Assembly: GCA_964276025.1 (NCBI GenBank)
Contig: CAXYDD010000001.1
Location: forward strand, 248,001-312,000
DNA length: 64,000 bases
DNA from: Porticoccus sp964276025
Lineage (GTDB): Bacteria > Pseudomonadota > Gammaproteobacteria > Pseudomonadales > Porticoccaceae
Direction of reading: 5' to 3'
The position numbers were made by a program, and so were the translations under genes. This document shows, one piece after another, positions 33,941 through 43,321 of this stretch; position 1 is the stretch's first letter, and the number at the start of each line of letters is the position of its first letter. Under the pieces are notes generated by a model. That model did not search any database. It was not told where the DNA came from and was given only the letters and a program-made list of their open reading frames with translations.

Positions 33941-35971
33941 TTAAAACAAGTCATGCTCTTTAAGAAGACTCAGTAATGAATCCTCATCTATTATTTCAAC
34001 CGACAACTCTTTTGCTTTTTTTAGCTTTGAGCCAGCACCAGCACCAGCAACAATGAAGTTAGTTTTTGGTGAAACGCTACCTGACACTCTTGCGCCCAGC
34101 AGCTGAAGCTTTTCTTTAGCTTCAGCACGACCCATCACCTCCATTCCACCAGTTAAAACCCATATTTGATTTAATAAAGGTAAATTTCTATTCTGATCTG
34201 GTGATGAGTCAGGCCAATTAATTCCATAGTTTATTAGTTTTTTGATAATCTTTAAATTTTCTTCTTGGGAGAAAAAGCTATAGATAAATCCTGCTACTAT
34301 AGGCCCTATATCTGGAACCCCTTCGAGATCTTCTAATGTTGCAGCTTTTATTGCATCGAGGCTTTTAAAGTAGTTTGCTAATGAAAGAGAAGTTGCATCG
34401 CCGACCTCCCTAATACCTAGCGAGTAAAGAAAACGTGGTAAAGTGGTTTTTTTTGATGCTTCTAGCGCATCTGATAAATTATTGGCTGATTTTTTACCCA
34501 TTCTTTCTAGATTGCTTAGCTGGTCAATATTCAGATGATAAAGATCGACTATAGAAGCTATTAAGCCTTCACAAACGAGTTGATCAACTAATTTTTCGCC
34601 TAATCCATCGATGTCCATAGCCTTTCTTGAAGCAAAATGTTTTATTGCTTGCTTCATTTGTGCAGAGCAAAATAAGCCTCCAGGGCATCTTATGACTGCT
34701 TCGCCATGGATTTGAACAAGGATAGAGTCGCACTCTGGACAGCTTTTGGGAAAAATTATTTTTTTTGTTATTTTTGGTCGCCTTTCGGGAATAATTTTTA
34801 CGATTTGAGGGATTACATCTCCAGCTCGACGAACTATTACATAGTCACCAACCCTAATATTTAACCTCTTCACTTCATCTCGATTATGTAGTGATGCGTT
34901 ACTGACAGTTACGCCGCCAACAAAAATAGACTTAAGTTTAGCCACTGGAGTTATAGACCCAGTTCTACCTACTTGAAATTCAACAGCCTCTAACTGAGTA
35001 ATTTCTTCTTCAGCTGGAAACTTTCTTGCAATTGCCCATCGAGGTGATTTTGCTATTGAGCCCAGACGTTGTTGATAATTAAAGTCATTAACTTTGTATA
35101 CAATGCCGTCAATTTCATAAGGCAGGCTATTTCTTAAATCAAGGATCTTTTCGTAATAGCTTGCACATGACTTAATACCTTCTACTAAAATTGAATTTGA
35201 ATTTACAAGAAATCCCCATTCTTTTAGCAACTCGAGAGTTTCTATGTGTGTGTCTGGGATGGGATGACCTTCAATTCTACCAAGGCTATAAATAGACATT
35301 TCAAGTGGTCTAGATGCAGTGACTTTTGAATCCAGCTGCCTTAGGCTCCCTGCTGCAGCATTTCGAGGATTAATGAAAACCTTACCATCATTGAGTTTAG
35401 CTTGTTTATTGATTTTTTCAAAACCCATCTTAGGCAAATAGATTTCACCTCTAACTTCGAGCAAAATTGGAGGTTTTTTCACTTTTAATTTTAAAGGAAC
35501 CGAATAAATAGTTCTTACATTTTCTGTTATGTCCTCTCCATTTTTGCCGTCACCACGAGTTCCGCCCCTTGCTAAAATTCCATCTTCGTATAATAAACTA
35601 ACCGCAACACCATCAAGCTTTGGCTCACATACATATGATATCTCCTCTTTAGGCTTTATACGATCAAGCACACGATTGTGAAAATCTATGAGCTCTTCGT
35701 CGCTAAAAGCATTGTCTAGTGAAAGCATAGGAGTTAGATGAGATATAGTTTTAAACTCTTTTAGAGCCTCTCCTCCAACTCTCTGAGTTGGGGAGTCTGG
35801 ATGCTTCAGTTTCGGACTATCAGCCTCAATAATATTTAGTCTTTTTAGCAGCCGATCGTATTCAATATCGGGTATAGAGGGATCATCTCTTACATAGTAT
35901 GCATAGTTGTGCTGATTTAATTGAGTTCTTAAAAGTGCAGCTTCTGCAGCAACCTTATCAGTATCACTCAT
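33941..35971 (-). CDS. ligA: NAD-dependent DNA ligase
   Basis: LigA seals nicks in replication and repair. From ATG 35971 it has 676 residues (E. coli 671); a longer start at 36007 would run into zipA. Domain order: Ia domain (HNYAYYVRDDPSIPDIEYDRL), the adenylation site with Lys in EPKLDG, an OB fold (GGVTVSNASLHN), a zinc finger (CPECDSILVQIHGE and CPGGLFCSAQ), helix-hairpin-helix repeats and a C-terminal BRCT domain. A GGAA ribosome site lies in the end of zipA; the stop and ATG are one base apart. Confidence 0.98.
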   Translation of the reverse strand: MSDTDKVAAEAALLRTQLNQHNYAYYVRDDPSIPDIEYDRLLKRLNIIEADSPKLKHPDSPTQRVGGEALKEFKTISHLTPMLSLDNAFSDEELIDFHNRVLDRIKPKEEISYVCEPKLDGVAVSLLYEDGILARGGTRGDGKNGEDITENVRTIYSVPLKLKVKKPPILLEVRGEIYLPKMGFEKINKQAKLNDGKVFINPRNAAAGSLRQLDSKVTASRPLEMSIYSLGRIEGHPIPDTHIETLELLKEWGFLVNSNSILVEGIKSCASYYEKILDLRNSLPYEIDGIVYKVNDFNYQQRLGSIAKSPRWAIARKFPAEEEITQLEAVEFQVGRTGSITPVAKLKSIFVGGVTVSNASLHNRDEVKRLNIRVGDYVIVRRAGDVIPQIVKIIPERRPKITKKIIFPKSCPECDSILVQIHGEAVIRCPGGLFCSAQMKQAIKHFASRKAMDIDGLGEKLVDQLVCEGLIASIVDLYHLNIDQLSNLERMGKKSANNLSDALEASKKTTLPRFLYSLGIREVGDATSLSLANYFKSLDAIKAATLEDLEGVPDIGPIVAGFIYSFFSQEENLKIIKKLINYGINWPDSSPDQNRNLPLLNQIWVLTGGMEVMGRAEAKEKLQLLGARVSGSVSPKTNFIVAGAGAGSKLKKAKELSVEIIDEDSLLSLLKEHDLF

Positions 35972-35972
35972 A

Positions 35973-36791
35973 TTATGTTCCAGGTAACTGTATTCTACTA
36001 TAGTCAATTATTCGCTGACGGTAATGGTCTTCTGTTTGTTTTGTGAAAGCACTACGGCTGTCATCTTTCAGGTCACCATCTAGCTGTATAGCAATTTTTT
36101 TTGCTGAATCAAGCAAAATATTCAATGCAACCATCGGATCCTCATGGTCCTCTATGATCAAAAAAAGACTTATACTGGGGGTAGCTAAAGACGACATCTG
36201 GTCTAAATCAAATGTTCCAGGTTGCATTGAATTTGCCAAACTAAAAGTAACTGCATCTGAACCGCTAGCATTTTCATGATAATGAAAAATTTTTTTAGCA
36301 CCGTATCGTAATCCATTTGAAAGAAAAATATTTAATAGCTTCTCTCCATGAAATACTTTTTTTTCTTTCGCTTCAAGATGAAGAACCACGATATTATTTG
36401 CTGAGTATTTTTTGCTAGAGTTTGTATCTTTTGTTAGTTCTTTTTGGTGAACTTTTGGTTCTTCTCTCTTTAAATCTGAGTCAGATATAGAGTTTATATT
36501 CACAGTTAAGTCATTAGTGTAACTTAAATTATCAGAATTGCTTATGTCCCCTAAGTTATTGTTATCTCTAATAACAACACGTGCTCCACCACTTGGAAAT
36601 TCAGAGTGATCCTCATCGGCCCATTCAGCTGCTTCTTGATCTTCATTGACAACAGAATCATTTTTTTTATTTGGCATTTGTATATTTTCATAGCGAGAAT
36701 TTCGGATGCGCCGCATAATTTGCAAAGTAGTTGCTAAGGCAACCACAGCGCCTAATGCTATTGTCATTTCTCGCGGGCCAACTTCTATCAT
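35973..36791 (-). CDS. zipA: Cell division protein ZipA
   Basis: ZipA anchors FtsZ to the membrane at the division site in gammaproteobacteria. The 272 residues have an N-terminal membrane segment (about 9-24), a charged, flexible linker (about 25-135), and a C-terminal FtsZ-binding domain starting at VVLHLEAKEKKVFHGEKL. The linker is shorter than in E. coli (328 residues in all). It lies between smc and ligA as in Pseudomonas, and its stop is one base from the ligA start. Confidence 0.92.
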   Translation of the reverse strand: MIEVGPREMTIALGAVVALATTLQIMRRIRNSRYENIQMPNKKNDSVVNEDQEAAEWADEDHSEFPSGGARVVIRDNNNLGDISNSDNLSYTNDLTVNINSISDSDLKREEPKVHQKELTKDTNSSKKYSANNIVVLHLEAKEKKVFHGEKLLNIFLSNGLRYGAKKIFHYHENASGSDAVTFSLANSMQPGTFDLDQMSSLATPSISLFLIIEDHEDPMVALNILLDSAKKIAIQLDGDLKDDSRSAFTKQTEDHYRQRIIDYSRIQLPGT

Positions 36792-36894
36792 TTAGAGCCT
36801 ATGGCTTATTTAAGTTAAAATTAAGACTTACTTTAATACAACTTTCCAAAAATTAAAATTGTATATTTTTAATTAAAAAATATTTCATTATTTT

Positions 36895-39800
36895 TTATGC
36901 CTCGACAAGATCGATTGCTTGATCGATATCAACGCTTACAAGTCTAGATACACCAGCCTCATGCATAGTCACACCTACTAGTTGATTTGCCATTTCCATC
37001 GCATTTTTATTATGTGAGATATATACAACCTGAACATTAGACGATATTTCCTCTACTATTTTCGCGTAACGAAGTACATTTGAGTCATCTAAAGGTGCAT
37101 CTACTTCATCCAGCATACAAAATGGTGCGGGATTAAGCTTGAAGATAGAAAATACAAGAGCAATTGCTGTCATTGCCTTTTCTCCACCTGAAAGTAAATG
37201 GACTGTTGTATTTTTTTTACCTGGTGGCCTAGCCATTATTGATACACCAGCCTCCAGTAAATCATCACTTGTTAACTCAAGATAAGATTTACCTCCACCG
37301 AACAACTTAGGAAATAACTCCTGAAAGGAAACATTAACCAAATCATATGTTTCTTTAAATCTCGAACGTGTCTCTTTATCAATTTTACGTATAGCACCTT
37401 CTAGTGTACTAAGTGCCTCTTCAAGATCATCGTTTTGTTTATCCAAATACTGCTTCCTTGCAGTTTGAGTATTAAACTCATCAATTGCAGCTAAATTAAT
37501 TGGTCCTAATCGCTCTATGCGCGTAGTTATTTTTTCTAAAGCTTGATCTAAGTCATCTAAGGTTAATGTATCTGGAAGTAAAAGAAGTAAATCTGTCAAA
37601 TTGAACCCATATTCAGTAATTTGTTCAGATATGGTCTCACTGCGCGTTTCAAAATCTTGGGCTGATATTTTTTTTTGCTCGAGCGCACTTCTTTCATGCT
37701 GAATCTCTGTCTCCAAAATATTCTTTTTTTGTTCAAAATCACGAATCAGATTTTCGAGACTTTCAACTTTATTTCTAGAATCCAATAGTTCTTTTTCAAC
37801 ATTAAGCCGCAGATCTAGTTGAACAGATAGATCCTTTTGTAGAGTTTCTTCTGGATCATCATCTTGATTATGTGCTTCAAAAAGCTGCTTTTTTTTATTA
37901 TTCAAGCGATTTCTTTGATTTTCTAATCTATGAATACCCTCAATTACAGACTGTAATCTTGTACTCGCCGCTCTTTCCTTTATAGCTATCTCGTGAGCAT
38001 GATCCTTATGTTTTCTAAATGACTCCCTAGCTGCCTCTAGTTTGACTGTTTTGTTTTCTCGATTAGATGACAGCTCCTCTCTCTCTTTTGATTTCTCTTC
38101 TAAGGCAACTAAAGATAAGTTTAATGCTTCACGGCTATCAGATAATCTTTTTTGCTCCAATTTTTTTTGATCATTTATGTCTCTTAAATCAGAAATCATT
38201 CTCTCTTGATGAACTTTAATATTATCTAACTGAATTTCAATATTACTAATTCTTGTATTTAATTGTGCATAATCATTTTGATTTATAGCTAAAGATTTAA
38301 TATCTTTCTCTTTTTGCTCCTCTAATTCTCGGAGTTGTTTTTCAGCAGCACTTTTTTTCTCTTCAAGTTTTTCTTCTCCAGTGCGCGTACTTTTTAAGTC
38401 TATTTCTAAGGACTTTAATTCTTGTTTTCTTTTTAATATACCCTTTGTTACATCTTTATTACTTGTGATGCGAATCCAATCTTTTCCTAGCCAGACACCG
38501 TCTTTTGTAATTATCGACTGTGAGTTTTTAAGTTTTTTTCTGATCTTGAATGCAGAGTTCAAATTACCCTCAACTAATACATCCTGAAGTATAGATTTAA
38601 GATAGCTACTAAAATTCTTTCCCTCTACTTTTGTCAAAAGAGACTCAGTTAAATTTGTAGCTGTATTGGAACCTTCGTCGTTATTATTCTCTATCAAAAA
38701 TAATTCATCTTCAGTTGACTCCTGAAAGCTAACCTTTAGATTTTCTATACTTTCAACATAAACTGCCTGTAGAGAATCTCCTAAAACTACTTCTATAGCA
38801 GTTTCCCAACCAGGGGTAACTTTAATTTTTTCAGATAACCGATGTTCCTTTTTTATTTTATTAGTTTTAAACCATCTCTGCTTTTTATCATCAATATTAA
38901 GTATTGAGCGTTCCAGTGATTCCAGCGACGATTTTTTTCCTAACAATGACTGCAAATGGGTGCGCTTCTCATTAAGACTCGAATCCAATGAACTACAATC
39001 TTGACGTAATTTATCAATTTGATCTGTTGAATTTTTTAAGCTAGATTCTTTTTCGATTATAAGTAAGTCTATTTCTGGAATTCTTAATTTTAGGTCTGCA
39101 AGATCATCCTCAAATGATCTCTTAGCTAAATCTTCGCTTTCTGGAGATAAGTTGACTATTTTTTCATCTAGTCGACTTACGAGCTGCTCTAAGTGATCTA
39201 TTCTTGATTGCTGAATTTCTACTTGTTGAGCTGGGCCTGATGAATTTTTTATAAAGTCATCCCAATGAAGCTGGCAGCTCTTCATTTGTATTTCCGCTTC
39301 TTGAAGCAATAATTCAGATGAAGTCTCTTTTGATTTCGTCTCTTTAAGCATTGGTTGAATTTTTTGTAACTCGATCTCTAGGGTGTTTTTAGTTTTTTTA
39401 TCAAGGGCTAAATGCTCCTCATTCTCGGTAAAATTTTGCTCAATTTCCTCTATATCTTTCTTGATTTCACCTGCCCTATCACGAGCATATTGTATTGATT
39501 GTTCAATTCTAGTTACATCAGATCCCACAGAATAATAGCGACCTTGAATTACATTTAGCTCATCACCTAATTCGGCATAACTAATACGATGCTTTTCTAG
39601 AGCACTACTACACTCACTTCTCTCAGAAGAAATTTTCTCAATTTTTATCTCATAATCTGCAATAGTTTTTGATAAGCCCCGTGCATCAGAGTCAATATCT
39701 CTCCACCTAAAAGACAAATGCTTAGCTTTAGTTTTTCTTTCATCTTTTTTAAGTTCAGTAAATTTTTCTGCAGATTTAGCTTGCCTTTCAAGTCTTTTTA

Positions 39801-40413
39801 TTTGATTACCAAGTTCCTCTCGAATATCACTAAGTCTATCTAGATTTTCCTTTGTTCTTTTTATTCGATTTTCAGTATCTCTTCGGCGCTCTTTATATTT
39901 AGAAATACCCGCAGCTTCTTCAATATAAACTCGAAGTTCTTCTGGTTTCGCGTCAATAAGCGAAGATATCATACCTTGTTCAATAATTGCATAGCTTCGA
40001 GGACCCAAGCCAGTTCCTAGAAAAATATCAGTAATATCTCTCCTGCGACACTTATCTCTATTCAAATAGTAATTTGATTGTCCATCTCGTGTTACCTTCC
40101 TTTTAATTGAAATTTCACCCCAACTAGCATATTCGCCACCTAATTTACCTTTTGAATTATCAAAGATTAGCTCCACAGAAGCTTGGCCAACTGCTTTTCG
40201 GCTACTAGATCCATTAAAAATAACGTCTGTTAAAGATTCGCCTCGTAGTTGTTTAGCGGAGCTTTCTCCCATTACCCATCGAACAGCATCTATAATATTT
40301 GATTTACCACAACCATTAGGTCCGACCACTGCGCATAAATTACTAGGCAGAACTACTGTTGTGACATCCACAAATGATTTGAAACCTGCCATTTTGATAC
40401 ATTTTAGGCGCAT
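36895..40413 (-). CDS. smc: Chromosome segregation ATPase SMC
   Basis: The 1172-residue SMC core of the condensin. Walker A GPNGCGKSNIIDAVRWVMGE lies near the N-terminus, followed by GLGPRSYAIIEQGMI. Two long coiled-coil arms flank a hinge domain (about 500-640). The C-terminal head carries the signature LSGGEKAMTAIAL, Walker B with FCMLDEVDAPLDDSN and the D-loop. It partners with ScpA and ScpB (27927-29437). 70 bases separate it from ccmI upstream; zipA and ligA follow. Confidence 0.98.
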   Translation of the reverse strand: MRLKCIKMAGFKSFVDVTTVVLPSNLCAVVGPNGCGKSNIIDAVRWVMGESSAKQLRGESLTDVIFNGSSSRKAVGQASVELIFDNSKGKLGGEYASWGEISIKRKVTRDGQSNYYLNRDKCRRRDITDIFLGTGLGPRSYAIIEQGMISSLIDAKPEELRVYIEEAAGISKYKERRRDTENRIKRTKENLDRLSDIREELGNQIKRLERQAKSAEKFTELKKDERKTKAKHLSFRWRDIDSDARGLSKTIADYEIKIEKISSERSECSSALEKHRISYAELGDELNVIQGRYYSVGSDVTRIEQSIQYARDRAGEIKKDIEEIEQNFTENEEHLALDKKTKNTLEIELQKIQPMLKETKSKETSSELLLQEAEIQMKSCQLHWDDFIKNSSGPAQQVEIQQSRIDHLEQLVSRLDEKIVNLSPESEDLAKRSFEDDLADLKLRIPEIDLLIIEKESSLKNSTDQIDKLRQDCSSLDSSLNEKRTHLQSLLGKKSSLESLERSILNIDDKKQRWFKTNKIKKEHRLSEKIKVTPGWETAIEVVLGDSLQAVYVESIENLKVSFQESTEDELFLIENNNDEGSNTATNLTESLLTKVEGKNFSSYLKSILQDVLVEGNLNSAFKIRKKLKNSQSIITKDGVWLGKDWIRITSNKDVTKGILKRKQELKSLEIDLKSTRTGEEKLEEKKSAAEKQLRELEEQKEKDIKSLAINQNDYAQLNTRISNIEIQLDNIKVHQERMISDLRDINDQKKLEQKRLSDSREALNLSLVALEEKSKEREELSSNRENKTVKLEAARESFRKHKDHAHEIAIKERAASTRLQSVIEGIHRLENQRNRLNNKKKQLFEAHNQDDDPEETLQKDLSVQLDLRLNVEKELLDSRNKVESLENLIRDFEQKKNILETEIQHERSALEQKKISAQDFETRSETISEQITEYGFNLTDLLLLLPDTLTLDDLDQALEKITTRIERLGPINLAAIDEFNTQTARKQYLDKQNDDLEEALSTLEGAIRKIDKETRSRFKETYDLVNVSFQELFPKLFGGGKSYLELTSDDLLEAGVSIMARPPGKKNTTVHLLSGGEKAMTAIALVFSIFKLNPAPFCMLDEVDAPLDDSNVLRYAKIVEEISSNVQVVYISHNKNAMEMANQLVGVTMHEAGVSRLVSVDIDQAIDLVEA

Positions 40414-40483
40414 ATATCTCTTCTTATAATAATTTAATTACATGCTAAACGAGCTTATCTACTGCCACAAGCAGTAAGTTGTT

Positions 40484-41695
40484 CTATAGCTGTATATTGA
40501 TATTTATCTTTGCTTTTTTTTGCTCTTTTGCATTAAATTTTCCTGTAGACCCCTGGTAATCTCCTGGAAGTGGTGTGACGGATCCTGATGCAGAGATTCT
40601 GGCTATAATCTCCAAAAACTCTACTGAAGATAATGTCTTACCTTCCATCATACTCATACTATCATCCAAGAGAACTAATCCAGGTAAATTAGAAAGCTTA
40701 AATTTAACTGCAGCTAAAGGTCTTGGAGCCCCCTCCCATTCTCGTGCATAAATATAGATAATCTTATCTTTATTTATTTTATATTTCTCAGGAATCACTA
40801 TCTCCACAGAAAGCTTAAAATTATTTTCATTGATAAATTTTTTAGCATATAAGATGCTCGTATTAAGGGCATTAGACTCTGGTGTATTTTTTTCTGTTAC
40901 CTTTAATGCATTTTCCCAGCTTATTATCGCTAAACGATAAAGTCCTTGCTCAAAATAATTAATACCATTTAGGCCTAATGCTACTGGATTATTTGGATTC
41001 ATCTTTATAGTTTTATCTATTGCAGACCTTACTTCTTTTGTAAATTTTCTATTCTCTGAGAAGTATAAAGCTTGAGCATATTCAGATAATAGAACTGGAT
41101 CGTTTGGCCTCAAATTGAGTGCTTCCAAGTATAATTTCTTTGCACTAGAAAAATCTCCATTTTCTATTTTTAGTTGAGCTAACGTAATTAGGTAATATGT
41201 ATGGTTAGGTTTATCTTGTAGCCTATTATAAATTTTTTCTTGTAGATTTTTATTAAGCTCTACATGATCTGCCTCGTTCACGCCCAGGTTAGCTCGTTTT
41301 TCTAATAAATTAGCGATATGTAGATCAGAGCTTGAACCTAGAAAATTATACATGCTGAATACAAAGATAGGCATCAACAATAGGCACAGGAGTAACATCC
41401 AGGAACCTTTGTTATCTGAGAAATTTTTTATTGGCTTAGAGTGTCCGCCAGTTTCCCTTAATAAAATATACTCATGTTCTGAAATTAACTCTGAATACTC
41501 AGTAATATCTATTAAGTCGTCCTTTAACATTGCAGATAACTCTGTTTTTTGATCCCTGAAAACTGAAATATTTTCTAACAGCTCCATATTTAGTGAAGAA
41601 GGTTCATTTTGATTATCAATTTCTTTTTTAAATAGAGGTAAAACGATAAAAACTGCAGCCAACGAAACTAATAAAGCAAAAATTAACCACATCAT
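40484..41695 (-). CDS. ccmI: Cytochrome c maturation protein CcmI (TPR)
   Basis: A 403-residue membrane protein. Two N-terminal hydrophobic segments (about 1-20 and 92-112) flank a cytoplasmic loop. A periplasmic part follows with TPR-like helices (about 130-290; KKLYLEALNLRPNDPVLLSEYAQ). The C-terminal beta-rich domain (VEIVIPEKYK) ends with SGSVTPLPGDYQG. CcmI holds apocytochrome c for the CcmFH ligation step. Its ATG overlaps the ccmH stop by four bases. Confidence 0.94.
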   Translation of the reverse strand: MMWLIFALLVSLAAVFIVLPLFKKEIDNQNEPSSLNMELLENISVFRDQKTELSAMLKDDLIDITEYSELISEHEYILLRETGGHSKPIKNFSDNKGSWMLLLCLLLMPIFVFSMYNFLGSSSDLHIANLLEKRANLGVNEADHVELNKNLQEKIYNRLQDKPNHTYYLITLAQLKIENGDFSSAKKLYLEALNLRPNDPVLLSEYAQALYFSENRKFTKEVRSAIDKTIKMNPNNPVALGLNGINYFEQGLYRLAIISWENALKVTEKNTPESNALNTSILYAKKFINENNFKLSVEIVIPEKYKINKDKIIYIYAREWEGAPRPLAAVKFKLSNLPGLVLLDDSMSMMEGKTLSSVEFLEIIARISASGSVTPLPGDYQGSTGKFNAKEQKKAKININIQL

Positions 41696-42192
41696 TTTTC
41701 AATCTCATTGGAATCAATACTATTAGAACTATTAATAACTAGATTATCTAAGTATTCTTTTTCGTGAGGTTTTAGGGATATCTCCTCTTTTGATAAAAGG
41801 CGAGATTTATATACATATAAAATAATTGCTATACCGAGAAAAAATAAAAATACTGGAGCAAACCATAAAATCATTGTCTTTGAATTAAGAGATGGATTAT
41901 ATCTCACATACTCGCCATATCTGTCTACTAAAAACTCAATAATTTCTTTATTTGTTCTTCCATCTTCAAGCATAGAATGAATTTCATTTCTCAGGTCAAT
42001 AGCTATAAGGGAATTTGAATCCGCTAAATTCTGGTTTTGACATTTTGGGCAACGCAGCTCATCTACTAAATTATAATACCGAGTACGGAATTCATTTTCA
42101 GTGAAACGTCTTACCTCTTGAGCAGAAATTTTCGGGCTGAAATCGGCCAATAAAAACAAAACGATACTTGTATAGTATAAATTTTTTAACAC
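41692..42192 (-). CDS. ccmH: Cytochrome c maturation thiol-disulfide protein CcmH
   Basis: 166 residues: signal peptide (about 1-24), the redox motif LRCPKCQNQNLADSN (Cys pair near 49 and 52) and DRYGEYVRYNPSLN, then a C-terminal membrane segment. CcmH reduces the haem-binding cysteines of apocytochrome c. It sits between the decarboxylase-like gene and ccmI; it overlaps ccmI by four bases. In E. coli CcmH is fused with the TPR part (CcmI); here they are separate, as in Pseudomonas. Confidence 0.95.
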   Translation of the reverse strand: MLKNLYYTSIVLFLLADFSPKISAQEVRRFTENEFRTRYYNLVDELRCPKCQNQNLADSNSLIAIDLRNEIHSMLEDGRTNKEIIEFLVDRYGEYVRYNPSLNSKTMILWFAPVFLFFLGIAIILYVYKSRLLSKEEISLKPHEKEYLDNLVINSSNSIDSNEIEK

Positions 42193-42237
42193 CTATTTAT
42201 TACCTCGAATTCTTATAAGTCAGATACCAAAAAAATT

Positions 42238-42612
42238 TTAGTCCGAGCTTTCGAACACAGATTCTGCTGCCCTAAAAGCTTCTTGAAGTGCAGGTGCACC
42301 AATATAAGGTGCTGTATGAAGTAATATTTCTTGTATTTCTTCTTTGGTGCAACCGTTATTAACTGCCCCGCGGATATGTCCTTTGAGCTCTGTGGGTGCT
42401 TTTAAGGCCGCTAACACTGCTATAGTAATGATACTTCGTATTTTAAGTGGCAGTGTTTGTCTGCTCCATATTGCACCCCAGCAGTGCTCATTGATGAAGT
42501 CTTGTACTGGCACATTAAAACCTTTTTCTTTACTCATTGCCTTATCAACGAACTTGTCTCCCATGACCTTTCGGCGAACATTTAAACCTCTCTCATAATC
42601 TTCATAAGCCAT
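42238..42612 (-). CDS. Carboxymuconolactone decarboxylase family protein (PcaC-like) within the ccm operon
   Basis: A 124-residue all-helical protein of the carboxymuconolactone-decarboxylase/AhpD superfamily. It aligns along its length with PcaC: the YERGLNVRRKVMGDKFVDK start, EHCWGAIWSRQTLPLKIRSIITIAVLAAL, ELKGHIRGAVNNGCTKEEI and a GAPALQEAFRAAE end. It lacks the AhpD CxxC; its two Cys (44 and 88) are far apart. A GGGAG ribosome site precedes the ATG. It lies between ccmG and ccmH in the cytochrome c operon, an unusual position. No other beta-ketoadipate gene is nearby, so a decarboxylase role is uncertain. Confidence 0.85.
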   Translation of the reverse strand: MAYEDYERGLNVRRKVMGDKFVDKAMSKEKGFNVPVQDFINEHCWGAIWSRQTLPLKIRSIITIAVLAALKAPTELKGHIRGAVNNGCTKEEIQEILLHTAPYIGAPALQEAFRAAESVFESSD

Positions 42613-42687
42613 TTTTTTTTCTCCCAGTAATCAGCTATAAATAATATATTTGTGGTTGATAATTTCCTGATAGTTTAATGGTACTTT

Positions 42688-43224
42688 CTACTTTAAACTT
42701 TCCCATATAGGCATAAGGGATTCACGCCATACAAGATTATCTATAATACCAACATGCTTATGCCTAATTATACCTCTGCTATCAATCATGTAAGTCTCTG
42801 GTGCACCAAAAACCCCAAGATCCATAGAAAACCTACCTTTCTGATCTATCAAACTAAGAATGTATGGATCTTTCTTCTCATCCAACCAGTTCCTAGCCTT
42901 TAAAGTATTGTCTTTGTAATTTAAACCTATTATTCGTATGCCTTGTAAAGAGAGCTCGTGTAAAAAGGGATGCTCAATCCTGCATGAAAAACACCAGGTT
43001 GCCCATACATTTAGCAGTGAAGGCTCTCCTATAAATATTTTTTCATCTATTAATTCATCTTCATTACCCAAAACACTCAAAGAAAACGAAGGAATAGGTC
43101 GGTCAAGTAATTTTGATGGCATATAGTTTGGATCGCGATCCAGAGCAATAACAAGGAAAACAGTGATTCCAATAAAAATGGTTAGAGGTAAAAAAAATTT
43201 CAATTTATTAACTAATTTCATCAT
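42688..43224 (-). CDS. ccmG: Periplasmic thioredoxin-like CcmG/DsbE
   Basis: 178 residues: an N-terminal membrane anchor (about 12-28), then a thioredoxin fold with active site WATWCFSCRIEHP; the Cys-Phe-Ser-Cys pair replaces the more usual Cys-Pro-Thr-Cys. GAPETYMIDSRGIIRHKHVG is the family's cis-Pro region. CcmG passes reductant to CcmH and apocytochrome c. It follows ccmF by 97 bases. Confidence 0.95.
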   Translation of the reverse strand: MMKLVNKLKFFLPLTIFIGITVFLVIALDRDPNYMPSKLLDRPIPSFSLSVLGNEDELIDEKIFIGEPSLLNVWATWCFSCRIEHPFLHELSLQGIRIIGLNYKDNTLKARNWLDEKKDPYILSLIDQKGRFSMDLGVFGAPETYMIDSRGIIRHKHVGIIDNLVWRESLMPIWESLK

Positions 43225-43321
43225 AGTATATTTATTTTTAGAGCATTTGATAAATAAAAAAATTTCAAAAAAGAGAAAGTTTTTTTACAGTATTAAATTT
43301 ATATAATCTCATTCTTGATTC

